A stretch of 64,000 nucleotides of DNA from Arenicellales bacterium (GCA_030754035.1 JASMBC010000001.1:1-64000); one strand, 5' to 3'; counted from the stretch's first letter, positions 45,087-56,081 are shown. Program-made: numbers and translations. Notes: generated from the letters alone by a model not told the origin.

Positions 45087-46448
45087 TTGCTGGTAGGCAG
45101 CGGCCGGCGGCCGCTGCCGGCACTGTTGACGTCGGGACTAGATGAGCAGATCAGTTTGATAGTCGACCATGGCAACGGTGTACCGGGGGCGATGCGGGAG
45201 CGGGTTTTGCTCGTCCATCAGGTTAACAGCGGTGCCGTACTGGACGAGGATTTCGCTGAGCTTGAGGGGTTGGCGCTATCGGCTGGTGCGCTGGTGGTGG
45301 GCCGGGTCCCTGCATCACGACACACACCCCATCCGAGCACGTTTGTCGGCAGTGGCAAATCTCGTGAGATTGCGCACCGAGTGCAGGAACAACAGGTAGA
45401 CCTGGTCATTATCGATCAGGCAATAAGCCCGGTACAGGAACGAAACCTTGAGTCAGCGGTTGGCTGTCGGGTCATTGATCGCACCCGGCTCATTCTCGAT
45501 ATATTTGCACTTCGTGCCAGAACCAGCGAAGGCAAGATGCAGGTGGAACTGGCTCAGTTAAAGCATCTGTCGACCCGGCTGATTCGGGGGTGGACCCATC
45601 TTGAACGCCAACGAGGTGGTATTGGTCTGCGAGGCCCGGGTGAGACACAACTGGAATCCGATCGACGGATGCTGGGCCAGCGAATCCGGGTATTGCAGAA
45701 GCGGCTGCAGCGGGTTGGCGCACAGCGGGGACTACGTCGGCGCCGCCGGAAACGAGTGCCTATTCCGACCGTAACACTGGTCGGCTATACCAATGCCGGC
45801 AAGTCGTCGCTGTTTAACCGACTCGTCTCCGCAGAGGCTTTTGCTGCGGATCAGCTGTTTGCAACCCTCGATCCGACTATGCGCAAGTTGCAGTTACCGA
45901 CTTTTGGGGCAGTTGTGTTGTCGGATACAGTTGGCTTTATCACTGGCCTGCCGCACACGCTGGTACAGGCGTTTCAATCGACGCTCGAAGAGATTGCCTC
46001 CTCAAGCTTATTGCTACAGGTTGCAGACGACTCTGATTCCGATTTGAGAGAGCGCGAAGCAGAAGTTGATCGCGTTCTGGGGGAGATCGGAGCTTTAGAT
46101 TTGCCGCGGATCTGCGTAAGGAATAAAATTGATCTCAGCGGTCGAGCGGCTGGTCGAGTGAGCTCAGGAAACGATCCGGCCACCGTTCGCATTTGTGCTC
46201 AAAGCGGCGCCGGGGTGGACGATTTGTTAGCGGCTATGGCCGAAGTCCTGGGGCGTGGGCGCGCGGCCCGCGTGTTGCGGATTCCGCCCGAGCAGCCGCG
46301 GCTGAGGGCGAACGTCTATAGACTCGCCGAAGTCGCCGCCGAGAGTATCGATGCAGAGGGTCACTGGCTGCTGCAGGTGATTGTCGACCCGACGGTAACT
46401 GGCCGGTTGGAAGCGCAGAAGGATTTTGAGCCGTGTTTTTGGCGGTGA
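45087..46448 (+). CDS. hflX: Ribosome-associated GTPase HflX
   Basis: A GTPase that splits or rescues stalled ribosomes under stress. The N-terminal HflX domain has TFVGSGKSREIAHRV, ISPVQERNLE and GWTHLERQRGGIGLRGPGE (as one family block, residues 170-188). The G domain has LVGYTNAGKSSLF, DTVGFITGLPH and NKIDL. The TTG start at 45087 has GAGGA 10 bases upstream and gives 453 residues. ATG 45192 is a shorter alternative closer to the family N-terminus, but it has a badly spaced site. Confidence 0.93.
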   Translation: MLVGSGRRPLPALLTSGLDEQISLIVDHGNGVPGAMRERVLLVHQVNSGAVLDEDFAELEGLALSAGALVVGRVPASRHTPHPSTFVGSGKSREIAHRVQEQQVDLVIIDQAISPVQERNLESAVGCRVIDRTRLILDIFALRARTSEGKMQVELAQLKHLSTRLIRGWTHLERQRGGIGLRGPGETQLESDRRMLGQRIRVLQKRLQRVGAQRGLRRRRRKRVPIPTVTLVGYTNAGKSSLFNRLVSAEAFAADQLFATLDPTMRKLQLPTFGAVVLSDTVGFITGLPHTLVQAFQSTLEEIASSSLLLQVADDSDSDLREREAEVDRVLGEIGALDLPRICVRNKIDLSGRAAGRVSSGNDPATVRICAQSGAGVDDLLAAMAEVLGRGRAARVLRIPPEQPRLRANVYRLAEVAAESIDAEGHWLLQVIVDPTVTGRLEAQKDFEPCFWR

Positions 46449-46576
46449 CTGGTTTGGTGAAAGCAGTGTCACCACGTACAGCCCAGATCGTGTAAATCGG
46501 TTTTGGCCTGAAGTGCGTGATAAAATTCAAATTTTGTGTAACCAGCGCATTGCTGCGCTAAAGGGGTAATAGATAA

Positions 46577-47797
46577 ATGCCTTGGAATGAGCCGGGATCG
46601 GATAATCGTGATCCCTGGGGACAGGGGAACGGCCAAAAGGGCCCGCCGGACCTGGATGATGTGATCCGGGATCTGCAAAAAAGAATTCGCGCAATCTTCG
46701 GCGGCGGTGGGCGCTCGTCAGGCGGTGGGCGCAAATTGCCGTCACTCGGTGGGAAAGCCATCGGCTTGCTGTTGTTGGTAGCTGCGGTTTTGTGGGTCGC
46801 GTCGGGTTTTTATGTGGTCAAGCAGGGTGAGCAGTCAGTCGAGCTCCGGTTCGGCGCCTTCAAAATGATAAAACAAGCTGGCCTGCGCTGGCACATGCCC
46901 TACCCGATTGAGGCCAACGAGATCGTCAACGTACAACAGCTCCGTACCGTCGAGGTAGGATACCGGACTAATTTCCGCTCCAACCAGCTGGCGAGTGTGC
47001 CAAAAGAAGCACTCATGCTGACCGAGGACATGAATATCATCGATATCTCGTTCGCGGTCCAGTTTGATATTAAGGATCCGAAGAATCTACTTTTGTTTGT
47101 TGCCGGGTCGCTTGATAGTGTGGTACGTGGGGCGACGGAAAGTTCCGTACGCGAGGTTGTCGGCCGCAGCAGTATGGACTTTGCTATCACCGGCGGCCGC
47201 AGGGAAATTGCCCAGGAGACCAAGAACCTGCTGCAGATAATTCTGGACCGCTACCACACCGGCATCAACATTAAGGCGGTGGAGATGCAAAATGCCCAGC
47301 CACCGGCCGAGGTCAAGGCGGCGTTCGACGATGCGGTCAAGGCGCGCGAGGATGAGGAACGCTTGAAAAACGAAGCCGAGGCATATGCCAACGACATCCT
47401 GCCCCGGGCCCGTGGTGGAGCGGCCCGATTCATTCAAGAGGCACAGGCCTACCAGGCGACCGTAGTCGCCAACGCCCAGGGTGAAGCATCGCGCTTTATC
47501 CAGGTGTTGGAGGAATATCAGAAGGCGCCCGAGGTGACCCGGGATCGCCTGTATCTCGACGCTATGGAAGATGTGCTAGGCAGTTCTACCAAGTTGATTA
47601 TCGACCAGCAAAGCGGGGGCAATAATGTCATGTACCTGCCGCTGGACCAACTCATCCGCCAGCGGGCTGCGACTACCGGCGACAGGGCCAGTAACAGCGG
47701 CCAAGTTAGCGAGTTCGATGCAACTCGGGGCCTGCTGGGGCAACGAGATAACAGCAGGCCGGAACGCAGTAGCCGTCTGGGAGGGCTGACACCATGA
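46577..47797 (+). CDS. hflK: FtsH protease modulator HflK
   Basis: A 406-residue inner-membrane SPFH/band 7 protein. The N-terminal cytoplasmic part is glycine-rich (MPWNEPGSDNRDPWGQGNGQ), with one membrane segment at about residues 60-80 (IGLLLLVAAVLWVASGFYVV), then the periplasmic band 7 domain and a coiled-coil with EERLKNEAEAYANDILPRA. With HflC it forms the large complex around FtsH. It overlaps hflC by four bases. Confidence 0.97.
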   Translation: MPWNEPGSDNRDPWGQGNGQKGPPDLDDVIRDLQKRIRAIFGGGGRSSGGGRKLPSLGGKAIGLLLLVAAVLWVASGFYVVKQGEQSVELRFGAFKMIKQAGLRWHMPYPIEANEIVNVQQLRTVEVGYRTNFRSNQLASVPKEALMLTEDMNIIDISFAVQFDIKDPKNLLLFVAGSLDSVVRGATESSVREVVGRSSMDFAITGGRREIAQETKNLLQIILDRYHTGINIKAVEMQNAQPPAEVKAAFDDAVKAREDEERLKNEAEAYANDILPRARGGAARFIQEAQAYQATVVANAQGEASRFIQVLEEYQKAPEVTRDRLYLDAMEDVLGSSTKLIIDQQSGGNNVMYLPLDQLIRQRAATTGDRASNSGQVSEFDATRGLLGQRDNSRPERSSRLGGLTP

Positions 47798-48672
47798 GCG
47801 GCAAAGGAATGATGGGGGCGATCGCGTTACTGATAGTGATCTTTGTCGGCTTTGGAGCGGTTTATAGGGTCGATATGCGCCAGAAAGCCATCGTCTTTCA
47901 ATTTGGTGAAATCGTGCGTTCGGATGACGAGCCGGGCCTACACTTCAAGGTGCCGTTTATCAACAACGTCCAGAAGTTCGATGCCAGGATCCAGACTATG
48001 GATGCGGCACCGGAGAGTTACCTGACCAGGGAGAAGAAAAATTTAATTGTCGATTCTTTCGTCAAGTGGCGTATCGCCAACGCTGCCGATTTCTACACTA
48101 CACTCGGGGGCCTCAAGGCCAATGCTGAGAACCGGCTGGCGCAACGGGTAAACGATGCGTTGCGCCAGGAGTTCGGCAAGCGTTCAGTCGAGCAGGTGAT
48201 CTCGGGCGACCGCGTCACGATTATGGACGTGGTGCGCGAGACTACCGACCAAGAGACCAAGTCGCTGGGCATTGAAGTGGTCGATGTTCGACTAAAACGG
48301 GTGGATCTAGATACCACGATTAGCATAGGCGTGTACCAGAGAATGGAGGCTGAACGCTCACGGGTAGCCAAAGACTTAAGGGCGCGGGGGGCCGAGGCGG
48401 GTGAGAAGATTCGCGCTAATGCTGACCGGCAGCGGGCCATTATCCTGGCCGAGGCTAGGCGGCAAGCCCAGCAAACCAAGGGTGAGGGTGATGCCCAAGC
48501 GACCGCGATCTACGCTGACGCGTTCAACAGAGACAGTGAGTTCTACCGGATGTATCGGAGCCTTAATGCTTATCGGGCCACCTTCAACAGCCCGGATAAT
48601 CTGCTGGTTATTGAGCCGACCTCCGAATTCTTCCGCTATTTCAACCAGGCGAGGCCCGCTCTTGGTGAGTAG
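47794..48672 (+). CDS. hflC: FtsH protease modulator HflC
   Basis: A 292-residue partner of HflK with an N-terminal membrane segment (GAIALLIVIFVGFGAVYRV) and a band 7 domain: QKAIVFQFGEIVR, GLHFKVPFINNVQKFD and the family block MEAERSRVAKDLRARGAEAG. Translation is coupled to hflK. A DUF2065 gene follows 9 bases downstream, the usual order. Confidence 0.97.
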   Translation: MSGKGMMGAIALLIVIFVGFGAVYRVDMRQKAIVFQFGEIVRSDDEPGLHFKVPFINNVQKFDARIQTMDAAPESYLTREKKNLIVDSFVKWRIANAADFYTTLGGLKANAENRLAQRVNDALRQEFGKRSVEQVISGDRVTIMDVVRETTDQETKSLGIEVVDVRLKRVDLDTTISIGVYQRMEAERSRVAKDLRARGAEAGEKIRANADRQRAIILAEARRQAQQTKGEGDAQATAIYADAFNRDSEFYRMYRSLNAYRATFNSPDNLLVIEPTSEFFRYFNQARPALGE

Positions 48673-48681
48673 AACTGGCGG

Positions 48682-48870
48682 ATGAACTGGCAGGACTTGC
48701 TGGTCGCGCTGGCGTTGGTGCTAGTACTGGAAGGTCTCATTCCATTTGCGAGTCCGGGGCGTTACCGGCGGCTGGTCGCAATGCTCAGTGATATCGGTGA
48801 CAACCGCCTGCGCGCTGGCGGTGCTGTGTTTATGCTTGTTGGGTTGGCACTGCTTTACGCGGCCCATTAA
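48682..48870 (+). CDS. DUF2065 small inner-membrane protein (YjeT type)
   Basis: A 62-residue protein of the DUF2065 family: two hydrophobic helices (about 5-22 and 43-60) joined by PGRYRRLVAMLSDIGDNRLR. The function of the family is unknown. It is found between hflC and purA in many proteobacteria, as here, which suggests a link to HflKC. Confidence 0.88.
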   Translation: MNWQDLLVALALVLVLEGLIPFASPGRYRRLVAMLSDIGDNRLRAGGAVFMLVGLALLYAAH

Positions 48871-48891
48871 AGAAAGGCACCTATCCAATGA

Positions 48892-50235
<1,344 letters not shown>

Positions 50236-50259
50236 TATGCGCAGGCAACGGCCGTTTGA

Positions 50260-50346
50260 TGGTACCGAGGGCCGGACTTGAACCGGCACGGGGTTGCCCC
50301 CACTAGCACCTGAAGCTAGCGCGTCTACCAATTCCGCCACCTCGGC
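50260..50346 (-). tRNA. tRNA-Leu (anticodon CAG)
   Basis: An 87-base class II tRNA on the minus strand with a long variable arm (TGGGGGCAACCCCG). The anticodon loop TTCAGGT gives CAG, reading CUG. Acceptor GCCGAGG pairs with CCTCGGT, the discriminator is A and CCA is encoded (50260-50262). It lies antisense between purA and rnr. Confidence 0.96.
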
Positions 50347-50595
50347 ACAGTGGGTAAGTCAAAGAAAAGCGCAGAACCCGAGAACCGGGATCAGTCGGTA
50401 GACCAAGGGCGCGAACATTAGCGTTTGCATTGTTGCTTGTCAAACACCACTGTGCCCTTTAGGTTGTTGCTGCCTGTATATATACACTTCTGTTACCGGA
50501 GATTTTTTTATTTTCCCCAGTTATCAACCGAACCCAATTATGCTGACGATACACCCAATATACCTGGCCGCTTCTTTCCGTAATATTGGCAAGTT

Positions 50596-52869
50596 ATGAC
50601 AGACAGCGTTAATCTCGATCCTCTACGTGCGCTGCTGCTAGAAACAGTGATTGCTGCGCACCAGCCGCTCAGTTTATCGGAACTTGAAACTGCAGCGGGC
50701 AGTGGCGGTTTTGAGAGCACGATGGTCCGCAAGCGACTGCAAGAGCTGTGCGAGTCCGGAATTTTGGCCGCGTTGCGTGGGCAACGTTATGGCTGCACCC
50801 GTGATCTTGACCTGATTATCGGTAGGGTAGACGCTCACGTTGAAGGTTATGGTTTTGTATTGCCTGATGACGGCTCAACTGACTTATACCTTTCGCCCAG
50901 GCAGATGCGCCGAGTGTTGCACGACGATCGAGTACTGGCGCGCGTTCGACGAATTGATGGCAAGGGCCGGCGGGAAGGGGTGATCGTGGAACTTCTGGGA
51001 TGTTCTACTCGTACGATACTCGGTTATTTTCAGTCAGACGGTGCAGGGGGGTTTGTGGTGCCGCAAGACGAACGCATAGCTCAGGAAATCCATGTCAAGG
51101 CGGAGGATAAAGGCGGAGCCTCCAACGGCCAACTGGTGGTTGCCGAGTTGACTAGCCATCCTTTCTCTGATCGGCACGTGTTTGCCAGAATTACCGAGAT
51201 CGTCGGTGCCCAGAGTGGGCCGAGGCTCGCCACCGAGATCGCGATTCGCAAGCACCAACTGCCTTGGCAGTGGCCAGACGCAGTTGCTGAAGAATTGTCC
51301 CAAATTACAGCACAGGGGGCGGAAGCCGCGGGCCAGGCGCGCACCGACCTTAGCGACTTACCTTTTGTGACTATAGATGGCAGTGACGCCCGTGACTTCG
51401 ATGACGCGGTGTTTGCGCAACGCGAAAAAAGCGGCTACCGACTATTTGTTGCAATCGCGGATGTGAGTCACTTTGTAAAACCCGGTAGCGTGCTCGATCG
51501 GTGTGCGATTGAACGGGGCAATTCGGCCTATTTTCCTGACCGCGTGATCCCAATGCTGCCCGAGGTTTTGTCCACTGATCTTTGTTCATTGCGACCCGAT
51601 AAACGCCGCCTGGCGGTGGTCTGTGAGGTGGTGCTCGATAGCCGGGGCGGTATCACTTCCTGGCGCTTCTCCGAGGGCGTGATCTGCTCGACATTGAGAC
51701 TTACCTATGCTGCGGTGGGCGCCTACATAGATAATGCGAACTCCGGTCTCAGCGCGGGTTGGCCGGTGGAAGTGCATCAAAGTCTGGACACGTTGATCGA
51801 GATTTATCAGTTACTCGCTGTTGCGCGCAAACGCCAGGGCGGCGTAAATTTCGAGTTCCCGCAGGCACGAATCGAGTATGCGGCTGACGGCACGATAGAG
51901 ACGCTGTCCGTGGAGGCGCGCAACGAGGCTACCCGATTAATAGAGGAATGCATGCTGGTCGCCAATGTCTGTGCTGCGCGCACCCTCAACGAACACCTCA
52001 GTGAAGCGATCTACCGTATTCACGAAGCGCCGGCTTCGGAGGATGTTACCGACCTGCGCCGGATACTGAGCGGTTTTGGACTTAAGCTTCGAGGTGGCAG
52101 CACTCCGACAGCCGCGGATTTTTCCGGGGTAGTAGGCCAGGCGCAGGTCAAGACCAGCACTCAAGTTGCCGATACCTTGCAGGTGCTGATGTTGCGCACT
52201 ATGAAACAGGCCCGTTACGCCGCACAGCCACAGCCGCATTTTGCGCTCGGTTTCGCACAGTACACACATTTTACTTCTCCTATCCGGCGTTACCCTGATC
52301 TGATGGTCCATAGGCTGTTAAAAGCCGTTATCGGACTGTCTACTGGACCGACCGGCTGCGAGAAGCCGGGTACTTGTGCGCAAATTGCCGACCACTGTTC
52401 TGTGACCGACCGGCGTGCAGAGGACGCAACGCGCGAAGTGATTGGGTTGCTCAAGGCGCAGTTTATGCGCCGCTATTTTGGCGAAGAATTCGATGGCCTC
52501 GTTTCCGGCGTAACAGCATTCGGGGTATTTGTCCAATTGCCGCAGTTTCTGGTTGACGGTCTGGTACATGTCTCGGAGTTGGGCGATGACTATTTCCACT
52601 TCGATCCGGAGCGCCTCCAACTAACTGGCGAGCGAAGTGGGCAGCGAATAGCGCTTGGCGATCCATTACGGGTACGGGTGGCGGGCGTTCGTGCTGATAT
52701 TGGCCAGATTGATTTCCAGCCAGCCGGACGCAAGGCCAGAAACCGTGGTGCGAGAGCGGGTCGGAAAAGCCGTAAGTCGGCGGTATCGACACAGGACAGT
52801 GACCGCCCAAAGCCCAGCACCCGGGGTACCGGTAAGCGTCAAGCCAAAAAACACCAGCGCACCCGATGA
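50596..52869 (+). CDS. rnr: Ribonuclease R
   Basis: A 757-residue processive 3'-5' exoribonuclease of the RNB family that can degrade structured RNA. It has an N-terminal winged helix, cold-shock domains, and a catalytic RNB domain with TIDGSDARDFDDAVFAQ (metal-binding aspartates), SVLDRCAIERGNSAYFPDRV (in two parts around Arg), and HFTSPIRRYPDL. The C-terminal S1 domain is FDGLVSGVTAFGVFVQLP, and the tail is basic and low-complexity (RKARNRGARAGRKSRK). It overlaps rlmB by four bases. Confidence 0.96.
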   Translation: MTDSVNLDPLRALLLETVIAAHQPLSLSELETAAGSGGFESTMVRKRLQELCESGILAALRGQRYGCTRDLDLIIGRVDAHVEGYGFVLPDDGSTDLYLSPRQMRRVLHDDRVLARVRRIDGKGRREGVIVELLGCSTRTILGYFQSDGAGGFVVPQDERIAQEIHVKAEDKGGASNGQLVVAELTSHPFSDRHVFARITEIVGAQSGPRLATEIAIRKHQLPWQWPDAVAEELSQITAQGAEAAGQARTDLSDLPFVTIDGSDARDFDDAVFAQREKSGYRLFVAIADVSHFVKPGSVLDRCAIERGNSAYFPDRVIPMLPEVLSTDLCSLRPDKRRLAVVCEVVLDSRGGITSWRFSEGVICSTLRLTYAAVGAYIDNANSGLSAGWPVEVHQSLDTLIEIYQLLAVARKRQGGVNFEFPQARIEYAADGTIETLSVEARNEATRLIEECMLVANVCAARTLNEHLSEAIYRIHEAPASEDVTDLRRILSGFGLKLRGGSTPTAADFSGVVGQAQVKTSTQVADTLQVLMLRTMKQARYAAQPQPHFALGFAQYTHFTSPIRRYPDLMVHRLLKAVIGLSTGPTGCEKPGTCAQIADHCSVTDRRAEDATREVIGLLKAQFMRRYFGEEFDGLVSGVTAFGVFVQLPQFLVDGLVHVSELGDDYFHFDPERLQLTGERSGQRIALGDPLRVRVAGVRADIGQIDFQPAGRKARNRGARAGRKSRKSAVSTQDSDRPKPSTRGTGKRQAKKHQRTR

Positions 52870-53621
52870 AGCGCGAGGTGACAGTACTGTGCGGCTTTCA
52901 CGCTATTGAGGGCGCATTGCGGTCTGGACAGCTTCTTGGAGAAGTGCTGCACGATGCCCGCCGCAGCGATAAGCGCCTTACCCGTTTGCTTACGCAGGCT
53001 CGACAAGGGGAAGTGACGGTGCGGGCGGCAAGCCGCGAGGTTCTGGACCGAATTAGCGACGGTGCACGGCATCAGGGGGTAGTCGCCCTGCTGGCGCGCA
53101 TACCGGCTGGCGATAACAGAGAACTGCGGCAGTGGATACAGGAGGTTGTGACGATGCCGATGTTATTGGTCCTAGATGCGCTGCAGGACCCTCGTAATCT
53201 CGGGGCCTGTTTGCGGGTCGCGGCGGCCGCGGCAGTGGACGCCGTGGTCCTGCCGCGGCGGGAAGGCTGTGGTCTTACGCCTGCGGCGATTCGAGTTGCA
53301 GCGGGGGGTGTCAATCATCTGGCTATGTTTGAGGTCAGCAACTGGGCGCGAACGCTGGACGAGATTCGCGACCGCGGTATCTGGCTGGTCGGAACCGATG
53401 AGGATGCGGTGGACGAGTTGCACGATTTCGACCTTGACCGGCCGCTCGCTCTGGTGCTGGGGTCCGAGGCATCCGGGTTGCGGCCACTTACCCGCAAGCA
53501 TTGTGATGCGCTGGTTAGGATACCCACTGCTGCTGCACAGAGGAGTCTTAATGTCGCCGTTGTCGCCGGTGTTGCGTTATTTGAAGCTCGGCGCCAGCGG
53601 AGTAGAGCCTGCCCTCCCTGA
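52866..53621 (+). CDS. rlmB: 23S rRNA (guanosine-2'-O-)-methyltransferase RlmB
   Basis: A 251-residue SpoU-family enzyme that methylates G2251 of 23S rRNA. The N-terminal substrate-binding domain has LCGFHAIEGALRSG. The SPOUT knot has LVLDALQDPRNLGACLRVA, ALVLGSEASGLRPL, VRIPTAAAQRSLNVAVVAGV (last motif). The rnr-rlmB pairing is conserved. It is convergent with nth, 20 bases apart. Confidence 0.95.
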   Translation: MKREVTVLCGFHAIEGALRSGQLLGEVLHDARRSDKRLTRLLTQARQGEVTVRAASREVLDRISDGARHQGVVALLARIPAGDNRELRQWIQEVVTMPMLLVLDALQDPRNLGACLRVAAAAAVDAVVLPRREGCGLTPAAIRVAAGGVNHLAMFEVSNWARTLDEIRDRGIWLVGTDEDAVDELHDFDLDRPLALVLGSEASGLRPLTRKHCDALVRIPTAAAQRSLNVAVVAGVALFEARRQRSRACPP

Positions 53622-53641
53622 ACCTGATCAAGCCCCTGGCC

Positions 53642-54283
53642 TCAGCCATCAGCCGCTGTCTTGGCGCGGTATTCACATAGGTCTGCTAACGGGCACACGG
53701 GACAGCGTGGGCGCCGTGCAGTGCAGGTGTAACGGCCGTGCAGAATGAGTAGATGGTGTGCGTCCTTGCGGTATCGAGTAGGGGTGAATTGGAGTAGTTT
53801 TTGCTCAACCTGCAGCACCGTAGCGCCCGGCGCAAGGCCGGTGCGGTTTGATACCCGGAATATGTGGGTATCCACGGCAATAGTCGGTTGGCCAAACGCG
53901 GTATTAAGGATCACGTTGGCGGTTTTGCGTCCTACTCCCGGCAGAGCTTCTAGCGATGTGCGTTCGGCCGGTACAACTCCCTCGTGCTCATGTAATAGCT
54001 GCCGACAGGTTTGCATGATGTTCTTGGCCTTGGTGTTATATAAACCGATAGTTCGGATATAGCCCCTCAGCTGGCGGAGCCCGAGGTCGAGAATCTGTTG
54101 CGGTGTGTTGGCGGCAGCGAATAGTTGTTTGGTTGCCTTGTTAACTGAGACGTCGGTGGCCTGGGCCGAGAGTATGACTGCGACCAGCAGCTCAAAGTGG
54201 GAGTGATAGGTAAGTTCGGTGGTCGGCGTTGGGGTGACCTTTTGCAACCGGCGGTAGATCTCGGTGCGTTTGTTGGCGTTCAC
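53642..54283 (-). CDS. nth: Endonuclease III
   Basis: A 213-residue base-excision glycosylase/AP lyase for oxidised pyrimidines. The helix-hairpin-helix LEALPGVGRKTANVIL has the catalytic Lys; VDTHIFRVSNRTGLA has the catalytic Asp. The C-terminal [4Fe-4S] cluster is CTARRPRCPVCPLADLC. It overlaps the upstream ferredoxin gene by four bases (ATGA), the same neighbour it has at the end of rsx operons. Confidence 0.97.
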   Translation of the reverse strand: MNANKRTEIYRRLQKVTPTPTTELTYHSHFELLVAVILSAQATDVSVNKATKQLFAAANTPQQILDLGLRQLRGYIRTIGLYNTKAKNIMQTCRQLLHEHEGVVPAERTSLEALPGVGRKTANVILNTAFGQPTIAVDTHIFRVSNRTGLAPGATVLQVEQKLLQFTPTRYRKDAHHLLILHGRYTCTARRPRCPVCPLADLCEYRAKTAADG

Positions 54284-54939
54284 TCGCCCGTTCCCGGATC
54301 TGCGCCCCTGGCCCGGTTTCGTCGGGACCGAACTCTTGCCACGCTTTCAGTTATCTGCCGCTTGAGATCTGCCAGATCGTTACCGGCCGAATTTCTCAGG
54401 CCGAGTGGGCCGGCGTCGAGGCGTTCAGTGCGCTGATCAAAACGATATTGAAAGTGCTGGGCCTGCGTGCGGGTGAAGCCGCTCCAGGGCGTGTCTGATG
54501 CAGGGCCAGTGATTGCAGGGAACTCGATATCGATGCAGTCCACCGGACAGGCTGGCAGGCACAGGTCGCAGCCGCTGCATTCGCTGGCTAATATCGTGTG
54601 CATCAACTTTGGTCCGCCAACAACAGCATCCACGGGACAGGCCTGGATGCATAGCGTACAGCCTATACACGATGACTCATCGATGACGACAATGGTTGGA
54701 TGTTCCAGCGTTCCGTAGTCAGAATCCAGTGCCAGGCACGGCTGGCCCGTTAGTTCGGCCAGTTCGACCAGTGCCTGTGTACCACCGGGGGGGCAGCGGT
54801 TGACTGGCACACTGTGCAAGTGAATGGCGCTGGCGTAATCGCGACAGGTGGGGTACCCACAGCGGGTACACTGCGTCTGCGGCAGGCAGGCATTAATTGA
54901 ATCAATGTTCTGAGATGCGGCGGTGGAAACGGCCATCAA
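54280..54939 (-). CDS. rsxB: RsxB/RnfB-type ferredoxin
   Basis: A 219-residue iron-sulfur protein. The N-terminal cluster motif is CTRCGYPTCRDYA followed by a distant Cys in NRCPPGG. Two [4Fe-4S] ferredoxin motifs follow: CIGCTLCIQACPVDAV and CSGCDLCLPACPVDCI. In full Rnf/Rsx complexes this is subunit B, which normally has an N-terminal membrane helix; that helix is missing here, so the protein is probably soluble. No rsxA, C, D, G or E is nearby. It overlaps both nth and the PLP enzyme gene by four bases. Confidence 0.88.
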   Translation of the reverse strand: MMAVSTAASQNIDSINACLPQTQCTRCGYPTCRDYASAIHLHSVPVNRCPPGGTQALVELAELTGQPCLALDSDYGTLEHPTIVVIDESSCIGCTLCIQACPVDAVVGGPKLMHTILASECSGCDLCLPACPVDCIDIEFPAITGPASDTPWSGFTRTQAQHFQYRFDQRTERLDAGPLGLRNSAGNDLADLKRQITESVARVRSRRNRARGADPGTGE

Positions 54940-56081
54940 ATTTCTTTGCCAAGGTGTTTGAACAGGCGGTCGATGTCGTCAGTCGTGTTGTAAAGATGGG
55001 GTGTCACTCGCACTGAATCACCGCGGACGCTTACATAAACGTGTTGTTTTGCAAGGCGAGTAGCCAGTCCGTCGGGTAATCCAGCGGGGAAGCGTAACCC
55101 CAGGAAGTGGCCGCTGCGGTAGGCCGGATCGCTTACTTGTAGGCCAAGGCCACGGGCCCGCTCGGCAATGTCTCCAGTCATCAATCGGAGCGTTTCCTGA
55201 ATATTGACAACGCCCCATGTCAGAATCTGTTCCAGTGCAGACGCCAAGGCCGGCAGAAGGGCAAAATTGGCGGTTTCACCCACATCGAAGCGCCGGGCTC
55301 CATGCTGAAATTTATCCTGATAATCGACCAGGCGGGTAAAGTTCTGGGCGCCTGCACGGCCCATCCAGTTGTGTTCAAGTGCCGCGCCATCCTGGTGCTG
55401 CGGGGCAACGTAGAGCACACCAGTGGAGTACGGCCCAAGCAGCCATTTGTAGCACGCTGCGACCGCGAAATCCGGCTTGATGACTCGGCAGTCAAAGGGT
55501 AAGGCGCCAAGGCTTTGGGTCAGGTCGGCCACCAGCGTGGCCCCATGATTACGCAAAATGGGCCCAATAGCCTCAAGATCGACCAGGGTGCCATCGGTCC
55601 AGTGGCAATGGGGTAGGGCGGCGATAGCGGTCTGCGGCCCGATCCGCTCAAGCACGGCATCGGTCCAGTTGTTGTCGGTTGGCCGTGGCACGGTGTGGAT
55701 GCTGGCACCGGAACGCGCAGCAAGCTCGCGCCAGACGTAAATATTGGAAGGAAACTGTTCAGCCAGGACCAAAATCTCCTGACCCGCTGTCAGCGCCAGG
55801 TTACGGGCGGCTATGGCCAGGCCGTAACTGGCTGATGGGACGAGTGCGACGTCGTCACCGCGAGCCTGGAATACAGCCGCTGCGGCAGCACGTATACGCT
55901 CCCCATCGGAAAAAAAATCCGAGGGTGTGATTGACCACGGCTGGGACTTGGCCTGCATTCCCCGCAATCCCGCTGCGACAGCGCAGCGTAGCAGGGGCGA
56001 CATGTAGGCGCAGTTGAAATAAGCGATATCGGACGGGATGTCAAACAGCGCGCGCTGATTCGACAGTAGTGTGAATCCCAT
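54936..56081 (-). CDS. PLP-dependent class V aminotransferase-fold enzyme
   Basis: A 381-residue fold-type I enzyme of the class V (NifS/kynureninase-like) group. The PLP lysine lies in AVAACYKWLLGPYSTGVLYV (Lys near 227), and the preceding Asp is in LVADLTQSLGALPFD. The N-terminus has YFNCAYMSPLL, and ALVPSASYGLAIAARNL forms the phosphate cup. It lacks the active-site Cys loop of cysteine desulfurases, so sulfur transfer is unlikely. Kynureninase-like hydrolase or transaminase activity is possible. It is co-transcribed with rsxB and nth. Confidence 0.85.
   Translation of the reverse strand: MGFTLLSNQRALFDIPSDIAYFNCAYMSPLLRCAVAAGLRGMQAKSQPWSITPSDFFSDGERIRAAAAAVFQARGDDVALVPSASYGLAIAARNLALTAGQEILVLAEQFPSNIYVWRELAARSGASIHTVPRPTDNNWTDAVLERIGPQTAIAALPHCHWTDGTLVDLEAIGPILRNHGATLVADLTQSLGALPFDCRVIKPDFAVAACYKWLLGPYSTGVLYVAPQHQDGAALEHNWMGRAGAQNFTRLVDYQDKFQHGARRFDVGETANFALLPALASALEQILTWGVVNIQETLRLMTGDIAERARGLGLQVSDPAYRSGHFLGLRFPAGLPDGLATRLAKQHVYVSVRGDSVRVTPHLYNTTDDIDRLFKHLGKEI

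Noticed and set aside
54936..56081. Cysteine desulfurase (IscS/SufS)
   Set aside because: The class V fold is clear, but the active-site cysteine loop is not visible and no iron-sulfur assembly genes of the isc/suf type adjoin it.
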